64,000 nt of DNA from Methyloversatilis thermotolerans (GCF_000372885.1 NZ_KB889967.1:805017-869016); one strand, 5' to 3'; positions 8,764-16,894 are shown, counted from the first letter of the stretch. Numbers and translations are program-made. The notes: generated from the letters alone by a model not told the origin.

Positions 8764-8798
8764 GGGGCGATGAGGCAAACATCGTGCCTCATCGCCCC
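8764..8798 (-). promoter_or_regulatory. 14-bp perfect palindrome with embedded sigma54-like promoter
   Basis: GGGGCGATGAGGCA and its exact complement flank a 7-nt loop. On the minus strand the centre reads GGCACGATGTTTGCC (8774-8788), a near-perfect -24/-12 sigma54 promoter whose predicted start lies about 28 nt before the protease TTG. The hairpin could equally end the upstream gene (stop at 8834), but no T-run follows. The symmetry makes part of the promoter match automatic, so confidence is moderate. Confidence 0.45.
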
Positions 8799-8833
8799 GG
8801 TCAGGCAGCGCCAAGTCAGTGGCGCTCAGTCGC

Positions 8834-9652
8834 TCAGCGCGTGCGGCGGCGCGCCATCACGCCCAGCACGCCCAGGCCGGCCAGGAACATGGCGTACTCG
8901 GTCGGTTCCGGCACCGGCGCCAGCGTGGCGGCGGCGAGGCGGGCACCGCTATAGGTGGGGACATAGCCGTCGAAGTAGAGGGAGATCTGAGTCTGGTCCT
9001 CTTCTCCGGCTTCCCAGAGGCGGATCGCGTCTTCCCCTGTCGTGTATCCGCTCGCGCCACTCACCACCACCCAGTACCAGGCCGAGGTGCCCGGGCTTGT
9101 GTCGTCCGGGTCCTCGACGTTCACATCGGTTTCGAAGCGCACCCAGTTCGCGTCATAGGAGCCTACGCCGGTTTCGTTCAGCCCCTTGCTGGAGCGGCCG
9201 ATCGATCGTGCATATTCGTCGGTGACGCCGGAGACATCCACCTTCGAGTAACCGCCGCTGAGCGCAGTGGCGCCGGAAAAACCGCTGCGGAAGATGTCGT
9301 TCACCTCGAAAGTGAGGTTGGTCGAATCCCAGGTGTTGTCATTCAGATTGATGCGCACCCCGAAAATGTATGAGCCCGCGCCATTGCCATACACTCGGTC
9401 ATAGAGCGTACCGACATTGGTCGACCCCGCGACGATGGTGGTGGAACTGCTCGTAAGGAGCGAGTAGCCGGACGTCGCGGTGGACGTGGAACCCATGGCG
9501 CATGTGAAGCTGGTGGAATTGCCGTTGCCGCTGTCCTGGCACGGAACCATGATGGTTCCGGTCGTGGGCAGAGAGACCGAACTGGCGTGCGCGGCGGCGC
9601 CGATCAACATGATGCCGAATGCGCCTGCTGCGCGGAACATGCTGTGTTTCAT
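8834..9652 (-). CDS. PEP-CTERM protein of unknown function (paralog of the neighbour)
   Basis: Secreted protein of 272 residues, function unknown. A signal peptide (ends AAHAS) is followed by a Ser/Thr-rich N-terminal section with two cysteines (VPCQ and FTCAMG), then NDIFRSGFSG, GLNETG and AIRLWEAGEE, and a PEP-CTERM tail (VPEPTEYAMFLAGLGVLGVM then ARRR). The upstream gene encodes a protein with the same block order but no tail. The ATG at 9652 has GAGGAG 6 nt upstream; the longer frame runs into the intergenic DNA. It lies 113 nt after the neighbour and probably shares its transcript. An inverted repeat GGCTCCGG/CCGGAGCC lies in the gap. Confidence 0.8.
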   Translation of the reverse strand: MKHSMFRAAGAFGIMLIGAAAHASSVSLPTTGTIMVPCQDSGNGNSTSFTCAMGSTSTATSGYSLLTSSSTTIVAGSTNVGTLYDRVYGNGAGSYIFGVRINLNDNTWDSTNLTFEVNDIFRSGFSGATALSGGYSKVDVSGVTDEYARSIGRSSKGLNETGVGSYDANWVRFETDVNVEDPDDTSPGTSAWYWVVVSGASGYTTGEDAIRLWEAGEEDQTQISLYFDGYVPTYSGARLAAATLAPVPEPTEYAMFLAGLGVLGVMARRRTR

Positions 9653-9765
9653 GTGTTTCTCCTCTGATGAACATCGTGCTGCGGATGTGATGGCTCCGGA
9701 TGGATACGCCGGAGCCGCTCTGGAACAACGAGTGGGCTCCTCGCGGAACCCGGGCGTGGTGTGTG

Positions 9766-10521
9766 TCAGTGGGTCGGAACGAAGCCGCTGAACCACAATG
9801 AAATGGGCTCCTGGCCTTCGCTTTCTCCGCCATTCCAGAGACGGATCGCGTTGCTGCCGAGCTGGTAACCGCTTGCCGTGGTCCGGACGTAATACCAGGC
9901 GGTACGAACCTTGCCCGGCGATCCGGTATCCAGGGTTTCGTCCTCATCTGCGCCGCCTGCGACTGCTTCCTCATCGTCGTCATCGTCATCGCCGCCTTCT
10001 TCGGGAATCTGGACGAAAAGAGGCGAGAAGAAGTCCACGACGCCGAGATTGAAGGTCTTCGTGCCCTCGTTCAGACCGACGCTGGTGCGGCCGACCTGGT
10101 CGATCGCCTGGTCGCTGACGCGCGCATTCCGCCAACCCGCAGCAAGCGATGCGCTGCTGGAGAAGCCGTAACGGAAGATGTCATCGACTTCGAAGGGAAA
10201 ACCGTTGCCCCAGTCCTCGTCGTTGAGGATGACGCGGGTCGCGAACACATAGGTGCTGGTGCCGGGCTTGCGCCACACGCGATCGAGCACCTTGCCGACC
10301 GTCACCGAGTTCACGACGATATTCGTCCGGCGTGCGTTGAGAAGCACATAGCCACCCGGGTTCGATCCGGGCCATGCGCTGGTGCGGCAGGTGGGTGTCG
10401 GGTTGCACGACGTCATGACCAGCGAGCCCGACGTATTCAGCGTGACGAAGTCGGCCATCGCCGGGGCGGACAAGGCGCCGCACGCCATCACCAGTGCAGC
10501 GGAAAGCAAGGTTCTTCGCAT
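9766..10521 (-). CDS. Secreted paralog lacking the PEP-CTERM tail
   Basis: 251-residue exported protein with a signal peptide (MRRTLLSAALVMACGALSAPAMA). It matches the 8834-9652 protein block by block: two N-terminal cysteines, VDDIFRYGFSS, GRTSVGLNE, AIRLWNGGE and a final WFSGFVPTH where the paralog has YFDGYVPTYSG plus sorting tail. It therefore stops exactly before the PEP-CTERM domain and should be released rather than sorted. An acidic run (GGDDDDDDEE) in the middle may bind cations. The ATG at 10521 follows AAGAGGAG. The function is unknown. Confidence 0.78.
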   Translation of the reverse strand: MRRTLLSAALVMACGALSAPAMADFVTLNTSGSLVMTSCNPTPTCRTSAWPGSNPGGYVLLNARRTNIVVNSVTVGKVLDRVWRKPGTSTYVFATRVILNDEDWGNGFPFEVDDIFRYGFSSSASLAAGWRNARVSDQAIDQVGRTSVGLNEGTKTFNLGVVDFFSPLFVQIPEEGGDDDDDDEEAVAGGADEDETLDTGSPGKVRTAWYYVRTTASGYQLGSNAIRLWNGGESEGQEPISLWFSGFVPTH

Positions 10522-10910
10522 CGTTTTTTCTCCTCTTGGGCTTTGAATGGCGACGCACCGGACGTCGCCGGGGGTGTCCTGCGCACCGGGGCCTGCGTCC
10601 CGGTACGCGTTCTCGAACGACATGGACCTATGCAGGATAGGAGTCATGCATCGAATCAATCAGGGAAAAGTTCCTGCATATCGGCGGGATAACTTCACAT
10701 TGAAAAGTATTGCAAACACATGATTTAAAAGGACAATGTTTTTATGTGCGAGCGGCTCCCTCCCCGCTTTTCGCGAGGATGCGAAGCACATCTGAATGAA
10801 GCTGGATGCCGGCTGTTCCTGACGTCGATCGCTCGCCTTGCGGTGGATCGGCACGCCGGAATCGCTTCACCCGTCATGGCGACGGATGGCGGCTCCGTGG
10901 ATGAGTGAGG
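10522..10910. other. Intergenic DNA, no gene seen
   Basis: This gap includes a stretch of unusually low GC (about 10660-10760). No convincing gene or strong promoter is visible. If the promoter at 11017 reads through, this is a leader of roughly 480 nt for the 10521-to-8834 gene pair. Confidence 0.4.
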
Positions 10911-10946
10911 TCAGTGACCGGGCAGGACAGGCCGGTGCATGGACAT
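10911..10946 (-). CDS. 11-codon mini-ORF with perfect ribosome site
   Basis: ATG at 10946 encodes MSMHRPVLPGH and a stop. It is preceded by GGAGGAAATCAC, the same type of strong ribosome site as the PEP-CTERM genes, and by a sigma54 promoter (11017-11031) about 60 nt upstream of it. It may be a leader peptide or the remnant left after a PEP-CTERM gene was lost. No function can be assigned. Confidence 0.3.
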   Translation of the reverse strand: MSMHRPVLPGH

Positions 10947-11016
10947 GTGATTTCCTCCGTGGTGTTCTTGTCGTGTCGGGGCGGGCGTCATCATCAGTAA
11001 CGCATAAGGGCATGTC

Positions 11017-11050
11017 TGCAAGAAGCGTTCCGTTCGGGGATGCAATCCCC
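11017..11050 (-). promoter_or_regulatory. Sigma54 promoter with upstream palindrome
   Basis: GGAACGCTTCTTGCA (11031 to 11017) matches the -24/-12 consensus; its core is identical to that at 7790-7805. The 15-nt palindrome GGGGATGCAATCCCC (11036-11050) precedes it, as at 7810. No ordinary gene follows directly, only an 11-codon ORF and then the 10521 gene about 500 nt away. Confidence 0.65.
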
Positions 11051-11118
11051 GGAATGCGCGGGCAGAAGGCTTTCCGCCAGAGGGCGAAAATGCGCGCGGC
11101 GGACCGATGCGCGGGTTA

Positions 11119-11157
11119 GGTGGTTGTGATCGTGCAGCCTGGTTGTTCGCGACCACC
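11119..11157. promoter_or_regulatory. Candidate activator binding element C
   Basis: GGTGGTTG at 11119, CCTGGTTG at +19 and inverted CGACCACC at +31: the same geometry as elements A and B with three mismatches overall. It lies about 90-140 bp upstream of the sigma54 promoter at 11017-11031. Confidence 0.55.
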
Positions 11158-11188
11158 GCGCTCGCGACAACCGGGCCACCCGCATGGA

Positions 11189-14113
11189 TCAGTCGAGGCG
11201 GAAGCTCATGCCCACCCAGATCGCTCGTGGCGCGCCGGGCGCGACCATGGTGGTGTTCAGCCAGTCGGCGGAGTTGTAGTTCCAGCCGCTTTCACCGATC
11301 GCACCGCGTACGCTGGGTGCGAAAGGCGTGATGCCGAGGCGACCGGCGGTGAAGTAGTCCTTGTCCAGCAGATTGTTGATCTGCAATAGCGCGGTCCATC
11401 GCTGGTCGATCTTGTAGCTGGCGCTCAGATTGAACACGGCATAGCCCGGAAGCTTGCCGCCATACCGGAACAACCGTCCTTCGGCCGTTGCTGACTGCTG
11501 TATGGGACATCCGGGCGGAGCACCGCAGGAGTACTCTCCGGTCTCCTTGTCCGTTCCCCCGGTCTGGTGGTCGTTGTTTTCGTTGCCGCGCAGGAATGAC
11601 GGCGAATGCGCCACCATGCCCAGCTTGAAGTTCAGTTTGTCGTTGAACTGGTAGCCGACGGTAAGGTTCGCGTTATGGCGGGATACGCCGGGCAGGGTGT
11701 CGCCCGGATCGATGCGTATCATCTGATAGGTACCGTATCCGTTGTTCAGCGAGGCACCGGGCGATGGAAAGGCGGCGTTGGGCACCGAGTTCTGGTTGAA
11801 GTCGGCGCTGCTGTTGTGCGGACTGTGCATGTAGAAGGTCGATTCGAAAGTGGCTTCGGTGTAGGCATAGCTGGCCTTGAAGTCCCATTTGTCGACCTGG
11901 CCCTTCAGCCCCATTTCCAGGCCCTGGCGGCGAGTGCGGTCTATGGTGTCGAAATAGCTGCGCGAAGCCGAAACGCCGACCAGATAGATGTCGTTGGTCA
12001 GATCGGTTCGATAGGCGGTCACGTTCCACTCGAAGCCATTGTCAAGCGTGCCCCGTGCGCCGATTTCGTAGGAGTGCGAACGTATCTGCGGCAGATAGGG
12101 GTCGCCGGACAGCGTATTGGGCAGATGACAGACGGCTCCGATGCGCGCATTCGGTATCGGTCCGGTTGGGCCTGGCGTGAAACCTTTGTCGATCGCGCAC
12201 CCCAGTTCTATCGTCGATGGCGCGCGCGCGCCGCGGCTGTAATTGGCGAACAGGTTGAGGTCTTCGCGAGGCAGCCAGCTCACGCCGGCGGAGGGATTGA
12301 ATGATCGATAGGTGTGGCGTTCGACGGTGACCGCCCGGCTCACATTGGACGGGTCGTATTCGATCAGTTGCGGTACGTAGTGGCATTCATCCGGATAGCT
12401 GCCCCAGCACAGGATGTAGGAGGGGCCGCCGACGCCCTGGTTCGGGTCGCCGTACCCCTGGTTCTTGAAATCATTCGGATTGCCGGTCGAGGTGCGGCCC
12501 AGCATCCAGTTGTTCACCTTGGCGACGTTGTAGCGCGCCGACAGCGACAGGTGCAGGTCGTCGCGGGGCGTCCAGGTTTCGCTGAAATAGAAACTGCGCG
12601 TCTTGGATTCGCCACGGAAGTTGTTCGATTCGATTTCGTTCTCCGCGAGGTAGAAGATCGGGTCTATCTGCCCGGGGCCCACCCCGTATGTCGCGTAGTA
12701 GAAGTTGCGATCCGCGTCCAGCAGACCCAGCCGCTGGGTGGCGCGATAGTGCGTGTTGGACACGTCCTGCGACGCGCCGACCATGAATTTGTGGCGCTCC
12801 AGATTCCAGTTGAACTGCAGCGATGTGCCGCTGCCCTCTTGCTGGGTGCGCGTGCGGGTTGCCACGGCAATCGGTGTACCGTCGATGATGCCGCCTGGAT
12901 TCGATGTGTTGTACGCGCCATTGCGGGCCTGACCCCAATTGCTGTTGCTGGGCGCGTTCGGCGGATTGCACGAGCCATTGAGCGGAATATTGTCGTCCGG
13001 GAAGTAATCTTCATCGACATCCGCATAGGCGCAGTAAGGGTCATAGATCTTGGTGACCGGGAAGTCGAGATCGAGGTCCTCGAATCCGTCCTCGAGGATG
13101 TCGCCATTGAATCCTGTGCGCAGGCTGTTGCGGCGATAGCTCATGGCCGTGATGTTGAAGCTGTCATTCACTTCGAACATGGCGGACCACTGGTACTGGT
13201 TCAGTTCATTGCGCGTTTCGTCGGGTGAGCTGAAGACGGACTCGGGCCGGCGTTCGTAGTCCTCGAGCGGAACGAGGCCGTTGCCCACCAGATCGCTGTC
13301 GACCTTCAGCGCGGAGAAGCCGAGCATGAGCTTGCCGAGGGCGATCTCGTTCTTGACGAAGAGCTGGCGCAGCTTGCTGGGCGAGTTGTCGCGCCAGCCG
13401 TCCTCGGCGAAGCCGTGCAGCGCGACGAAGCCGGCCACCGGACCGACGCTGCCGCCGCCGGATAGTTGCACCTGGTTGCGTCCCCAGGAACCGCCCATAT
13501 ATTTGGCGTCGACGCCGGGGTCGGTGAAGCCGCTCTTGGTGCGCATGGACAGTGCGCCGCCCAGGGTATTGAGGCCGAACAGCGGGTTGGAACCGGGAAA
13601 GACATCGAAGCGGGACAGCGCATTCATCGGAATCATGTCCCAGTTCATGATGTCGCCGAAGGGCTCGTTCATGCGTATGCCATCGAGGAAGACGGACAGG
13701 CCCTGCGGGGTGCCGACCTGCGGGCCGGCGGTGAAGCCGCGGAACTGCACGTCGACCTGGAAGGGATTGCCCTGGTAGTCGTTCACCGTCACCGACTGCA
13801 TCTGCGAGTTCATGAGGTCGGTGATGGACAGGGCGTTGCTCTCGCGCATTTCCTTCGCGGTAATGCTCTGCACATTGGAGGGCATTTCCTCGCGGGTCAG
13901 CCCCAGTCCGGGCATGGGGCCGATGTCCTGGGGCTTCTTGTCACGCACGATGACGGTGTCGAGGATGACCTCGGTACCGTCCTTTTCCGCCGCGACCGGG
14001 CGAGGTGGCCCCGCCTGGTTTTCCGCGCCGGCGCCGGTGTCCTGCGCGCGCGCCGCGGCGAACATGCAGAGCACGCCGATACAGGCGGCCGCGATGCGTG
14101 TGATGACCTGCAA
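11189..14113 (-). CDS. TonB-dependent outer-membrane receptor
   Basis: Outer-membrane beta-barrel that imports a ligand using TonB energy; the ligand is not shown. About 974 residues: signal peptide (VITRIAAACIGVLCMFAAARAQ), plug domain with QSVTVNDYQGNPFQVDVQFRG and YG-like NPLFGLNTLGGALSM, then a 22-strand-type barrel ending WVGMSFRLD, with aromatic terminal strands. Start: the TTG at 14113, with GAGGAGGAAGG 5-8 nt upstream, begins right at the signal peptide. The ATG at 14146 would add an acidic 11-residue leader (SCDEEEGS) and place the ribosome site inside the gene. It sits in the PEP-CTERM cluster, divergent to the 14478 gene, a common neighbourhood for such receptors. Confidence 0.9.
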   Translation of the reverse strand: MQVITRIAAACIGVLCMFAAARAQDTGAGAENQAGPPRPVAAEKDGTEVILDTVIVRDKKPQDIGPMPGLGLTREEMPSNVQSITAKEMRESNALSITDLMNSQMQSVTVNDYQGNPFQVDVQFRGFTAGPQVGTPQGLSVFLDGIRMNEPFGDIMNWDMIPMNALSRFDVFPGSNPLFGLNTLGGALSMRTKSGFTDPGVDAKYMGGSWGRNQVQLSGGGSVGPVAGFVALHGFAEDGWRDNSPSKLRQLFVKNEIALGKLMLGFSALKVDSDLVGNGLVPLEDYERRPESVFSSPDETRNELNQYQWSAMFEVNDSFNITAMSYRRNSLRTGFNGDILEDGFEDLDLDFPVTKIYDPYCAYADVDEDYFPDDNIPLNGSCNPPNAPSNSNWGQARNGAYNTSNPGGIIDGTPIAVATRTRTQQEGSGTSLQFNWNLERHKFMVGASQDVSNTHYRATQRLGLLDADRNFYYATYGVGPGQIDPIFYLAENEIESNNFRGESKTRSFYFSETWTPRDDLHLSLSARYNVAKVNNWMLGRTSTGNPNDFKNQGYGDPNQGVGGPSYILCWGSYPDECHYVPQLIEYDPSNVSRAVTVERHTYRSFNPSAGVSWLPREDLNLFANYSRGARAPSTIELGCAIDKGFTPGPTGPIPNARIGAVCHLPNTLSGDPYLPQIRSHSYEIGARGTLDNGFEWNVTAYRTDLTNDIYLVGVSASRSYFDTIDRTRRQGLEMGLKGQVDKWDFKASYAYTEATFESTFYMHSPHNSSADFNQNSVPNAAFPSPGASLNNGYGTYQMIRIDPGDTLPGVSRHNANLTVGYQFNDKLNFKLGMVAHSPSFLRGNENNDHQTGGTDKETGEYSCGAPPGCPIQQSATAEGRLFRYGGKLPGYAVFNLSASYKIDQRWTALLQINNLLDKDYFTAGRLGITPFAPSVRGAIGESGWNYNSADWLNTTMVAPGAPRAIWVGMSFRLD

Positions 14114-14302
14114 AGACCCTTCCTCCTCGTCGCAGCTCTTTGGCACGCGTTGTTGTCATGTCCGGCATGGGGTGTGTCACCTGTGCTGCGTGCGCTTGCA
14201 AGCGACAGGCGCAGAGGCGGGCAAAGCAAACGAGAGGCCAGGAAGGGAATCTGTCCTGTATCAGGATATTGGTGTCAGTCGACGTGCATGTGGGTGTGGA
14301 GT

Positions 14303-14335
14303 GGTGGCTGAAATCGACCACTCTGGTTCAAACCC
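14303..14335. promoter_or_regulatory. Candidate activator binding element D (degenerate)
   Basis: GGTGGCTG at 14303 and TCTGGTTC at +19 match elements A-C. The third half-site is weak (CAAACCC at 14329). It lies about 70-115 bp upstream of the sigma54 promoter at 14406 and between divergent genes. Confidence 0.45.
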
Positions 14336-14405
14336 TGCGGGGTGTGAGGAACTGCTTGGCGGATTTGCGGGGAGCTTTCCACGTCATGCGTGGGACGGGT
14401 CAAGC

Positions 14406-14421
14406 AGGCACGCTTCCTGCA
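14406..14421 (+). promoter_or_regulatory. Sigma54 promoter of the 14478 PEP-CTERM gene
   Basis: AGGCACGCTTCCTGCA matches TGGCACG-N4-TTGCW with GGCACG intact and TGCA at -12, correct spacing and the same CTTC spacer as the promoters at 7790 and 11017. The predicted start is about 45 nt before the ATG. Confidence 0.75.
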
Positions 14422-14477
14422 GAGGTGTCCCTGGCGGCGGCTCCCCGCCGGTCAGATCAAATATCAGGAGGAAAGAC

Positions 14478-15479
14478 ATGCAGTCCGCACACAAGAATGC
14501 CCGCGTACTCATCGCCGCGGCGCTGGCATCGATGGGCATGGTGGGCAGTGCCCAGGCCATCGAGTTCGTATTCGATTACGGTACCGACACCCAGGGGTTC
14601 ATGACGGACGAGAAGAAGGCCATTCTCGAAGCCGCGGCGGCGCAGATCGAAGCCCGCATCGCCGACAGTCTGGGTGCCATTGCCCCGACCGACCAGTTCT
14701 CTCCCAGCATTTTCACGTCGGCGCCGGAAACCGGTGGTTCGATGCCGGGCCCGACCTCGGTCGGCGCCAACCAGATCTATGTCTATGTCGGTGCGCGTGA
14801 TCTGTTTGACCAGACCGAGCGTGCGCTGGCAGGGGATGCCCGCAATGCAACCCGGCCGGCCGGCATGCCGAGCAGCGATCCCGACTATGTTGCCTATCGC
14901 GAGTCGCTGCGCTCGCGGGGTCAGGAGGGCTATACGACCACCACCGATTTTTCGCCATGGGGCGGTGCGCTGGCCTTCAACTCGACTATTGACTACTACG
15001 TCGATACCGACCTGAGCACCGCAGACGATATCGTAGGCGTCGATTTCTACACGGCCGCGCTGCGCGGTCTGATCGGCATGCTGGGCTACGGGTCGAATGG
15101 CAACAGCGTGGGCAGCTACCAGCGCTATGTCGATGGCGATGCCATGGTGTTCACCGGGCCCGAAGCCAGCGCCGTGAATGGCGACAGCGTGTATCTGGCC
15201 GTTTACGAGCTGGTGGATGAAGAAGGTAATGTGTCCGAGGTTTTCGATGATCGCCGTCTCGACGACACCGTCGTGAGCACGGTGAATGGCGCAGCCCAGG
15301 GCGCCCTGATGACGCTCACGCTGAATGCGGGCGAGCGTCGCCAGATTACCGCGCTGGACGAAGCCATCCTGAAGGACATGGGCTGGCAGGTCACCGCGGT
15401 GCCCGAGCCCTCCGAATACGCCCTGTTCCTCGCCGGCCTCGGCGTCATCGCCGCCGTCGCCCGCCGTCGCAAGGTCTGA
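14478..15479 (+). CDS. PEP-CTERM protein, matrixin-like fold without zinc motif (second paralog)
   Basis: 333-residue exported protein: signal peptide ending GSAQA, body, and PEP-CTERM tail (VPEPSEYALFLAGLGVIAAV then ARRRK). It aligns with the 6728-7720 protein through FVFDYGTDTQGFMT, SPWGGALAFNSTIDYYVDTDLST and LDEAILKDMGWQV. The position of the expected HExxHxxG site reads ALRGLIGMLGYGSN, so both metal-binding histidines and the catalytic Glu are missing. It is probably a structural or binding protein derived from a metalloprotease (inference). The ATG has AGGAGG 7 nt upstream, with a sigma54 promoter and element D before it and a strong terminator after it, so the gene is monocistronic. 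Confidence 0.86.
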   Translation: MQSAHKNARVLIAAALASMGMVGSAQAIEFVFDYGTDTQGFMTDEKKAILEAAAAQIEARIADSLGAIAPTDQFSPSIFTSAPETGGSMPGPTSVGANQIYVYVGARDLFDQTERALAGDARNATRPAGMPSSDPDYVAYRESLRSRGQEGYTTTTDFSPWGGALAFNSTIDYYVDTDLSTADDIVGVDFYTAALRGLIGMLGYGSNGNSVGSYQRYVDGDAMVFTGPEASAVNGDSVYLAVYELVDEEGNVSEVFDDRRLDDTVVSTVNGAAQGALMTLTLNAGERRQITALDEAILKDMGWQVTAVPEPSEYALFLAGLGVIAAVARRRKV

Positions 15480-15504
15480 CCCGCTCTCTTTGATCAGAGC
15501 CTTG

Positions 15505-15532
15505 AAGCCCGCATCCGATGCGGGCTTTTTTT
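15505..15532 (+). terminator. Rho-independent terminator
   Basis: AAGCCCGCAT/ATGCGGGCTT stem with CCG loop followed by seven T, 25 nt after the PEP-CTERM gene stop codon. Confidence 0.9.
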
Positions 15533-15540
15533 CGTGTGCT

Positions 15541-15704
15541 CAGGGCCGGCTTCGTTCGAAACTGCATCGCGGGCAAGCCCGCTCCCACGAAAACCTGGCT
15601 CCGTTCGTGTTTGTCGCGAGTTCTTGTGGGAGCGGCCTCTGGCCGCGATGCGGCGCATGCCGGCCGCGGGCTGTGTTCGAAGCTGAATCGCGGGCAAGCC
15701 CGCT
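15541..15704. repeat. REP array (class A), left part, interrupted by an IS110 element
   Basis: Contains GCGGGCAAGCCCGCTCCCAC at 15571-15590 and GGGAGCGGCCTCTGGCCGCG near 15628. The last unit breaks off after GCGGGCAAGCCCGCT and resumes at 16898. The rejoined unit is identical to the intact unit at 17704-17830. Confidence 0.9.
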
Positions 15705-15928
15705 TGTATGTTCTGCCGTGGCAAGCGTAGGAATAGCTTGTCGGGCGGAGGGACCCAGTCCGGATCTGACGGCAAGCACGTACAGACAGTGGGAGAGATG
15801 TCCCGCCCTCACCCAAGCACCGATCAGGAATCCATCGGACCGTGACCGCGGTACCGTCCATACCCTGCAAGCCAGTGCTGTGGTGAATCCCGACAAGCCT
15901 TTTGAACCTTAGTCGGGAGGATCCCATC
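15705..15928 (+). ncRNA. Candidate IS110 bridge RNA region
   Basis: The non-coding left end holds GGCAAGCACG (15771-15780) and AGTGGGAG (15788-15795), 7 nt apart. The first resembles the left half of the REP target (GGCAAGCCCG) and the second is the reverse complement of the right half (CTCCCAC) including the CT core. This is the layout of left and right target guides in an IS110 bridge-RNA loop. Exact RNA ends and the donor loop were not resolved. Confidence 0.5.
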
Positions 15929-16894
15929 GTGACAAGTCAGAACGAGGCAGTGTGCTTTGGCATCGACGTCTCCAAGCACTGGCTGGACATCGCCGAGCAC
16001 CCCAGCGCGCAGGTAACGCGCGTCGACAACACCGCTGCGGCCATCCGCGGCTGGTTGCGCACGCTACCCAGAGGTGCCCAGCGCATCGGCTGCGAATCGA
16101 CCGGCAGCTATCACTGCACGCTCGTCAAGTTGCTCATCAAGGCCGGACATCAGGTGTTTCTGATCGACGGCTTCAAGCTGTCCAGGTACCGCGACACCGT
16201 GGGCCAGCGCGCCAAGACGGATCGGCACGACGCACGCCTGATCGCCCGCTACCTCGCGCACGAGGGCACGGATCTGCGCCCGTTCTCGCTCCCGGCGCCC
16301 GCGGTCACCGAACTGCGCAGCCTGCTGCGTCGTCGCGCAACCGTGGTACGCAGCCTGGGTCGCATCCGTCAGAGCATGGAAGATCTGCCCGGCTTTGGTC
16401 GCGAAGTGCGTGTGGCTCTCGCGCGGCTCACCGCCTTGATCAAACGGTTCGAACAGCGCATCGCCTCGCTGATCAACGAGAGCGGATGGACTGAACCGTA
16501 CCGGCGCATCCTGAAGATCGAAGGCGTCGGCGCGCTCACCGCCGCCGGCCTGTGCGCGGTGTTCCATCGCGCTCCCTTCAGCGGTGCGGACGCCTTCATC
16601 GCCTTCCTTGGCATGGACGTCACCGTGCGCGACTCGGGCAAGAAGACCGGACGCCGTGCGCTGAGCAAGAAGGGGGACTCGGAGATGCGCCGCCTGCTCT
16701 ACAACGCCGCCATGGCGGCCAGCAGATCCACGACCTGGCAGCCGTTCTACCAGCGCATGCTCCAGCGCGGATTCAGCCGCACCCAGGCGCTGGTTGCGCT
16801 GGCAAGAAAACTCGCTCGCGTTGCCTTCTCTGTGATGAAGAACGCGGCCGACTATGTCCCGAAACAACACGAAAACGCTTGCGGCCGAACATAG
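15929..16894 (+). CDS. IS110-family transposase (DEDD recombinase)
   Basis: 321-residue recombinase for excision and insertion of the element. The N-terminal RuvC-like DEDD domain shows GIDVSKHWLDIA (first Asp), CESTGSYH (Glu) and KTDRHDARLIARY (DxxD). The C-terminal Tnp_20 domain shows IEGVGALTAAGL and VRDSGKKTGRRALSKKGD with the conserved Ser region. The GTG at 15929 has GGAGG 8 nt upstream; the frame can be extended to a TTG at 15902 without a ribosome site. The gene is intact and of normal length for the family, so the element may be active; a second copy begins at the window end. Confidence 0.92.
   Translation: MTSQNEAVCFGIDVSKHWLDIAEHPSAQVTRVDNTAAAIRGWLRTLPRGAQRIGCESTGSYHCTLVKLLIKAGHQVFLIDGFKLSRYRDTVGQRAKTDRHDARLIARYLAHEGTDLRPFSLPAPAVTELRSLLRRRATVVRSLGRIRQSMEDLPGFGREVRVALARLTALIKRFEQRIASLINESGWTEPYRRILKIEGVGALTAAGLCAVFHRAPFSGADAFIAFLGMDVTVRDSGKKTGRRALSKKGDSEMRRLLYNAAMAASRSTTWQPFYQRMLQRGFSRTQALVALARKLARVAFSVMKNAADYVPKQHENACGRT

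Noticed and set aside
10660..10854. 64-codon minus-strand frame in the low-GC gap
   Set aside because: No ribosome site, no domain, and composition unlike neighbouring genes.
14135..14155. TTGGCACGCGTTGTTGT as a sigma54 promoter
   Set aside because: The -24 half is good, but the essential GC at -12 is missing, and a better site (14406) lies nearer to the gene.
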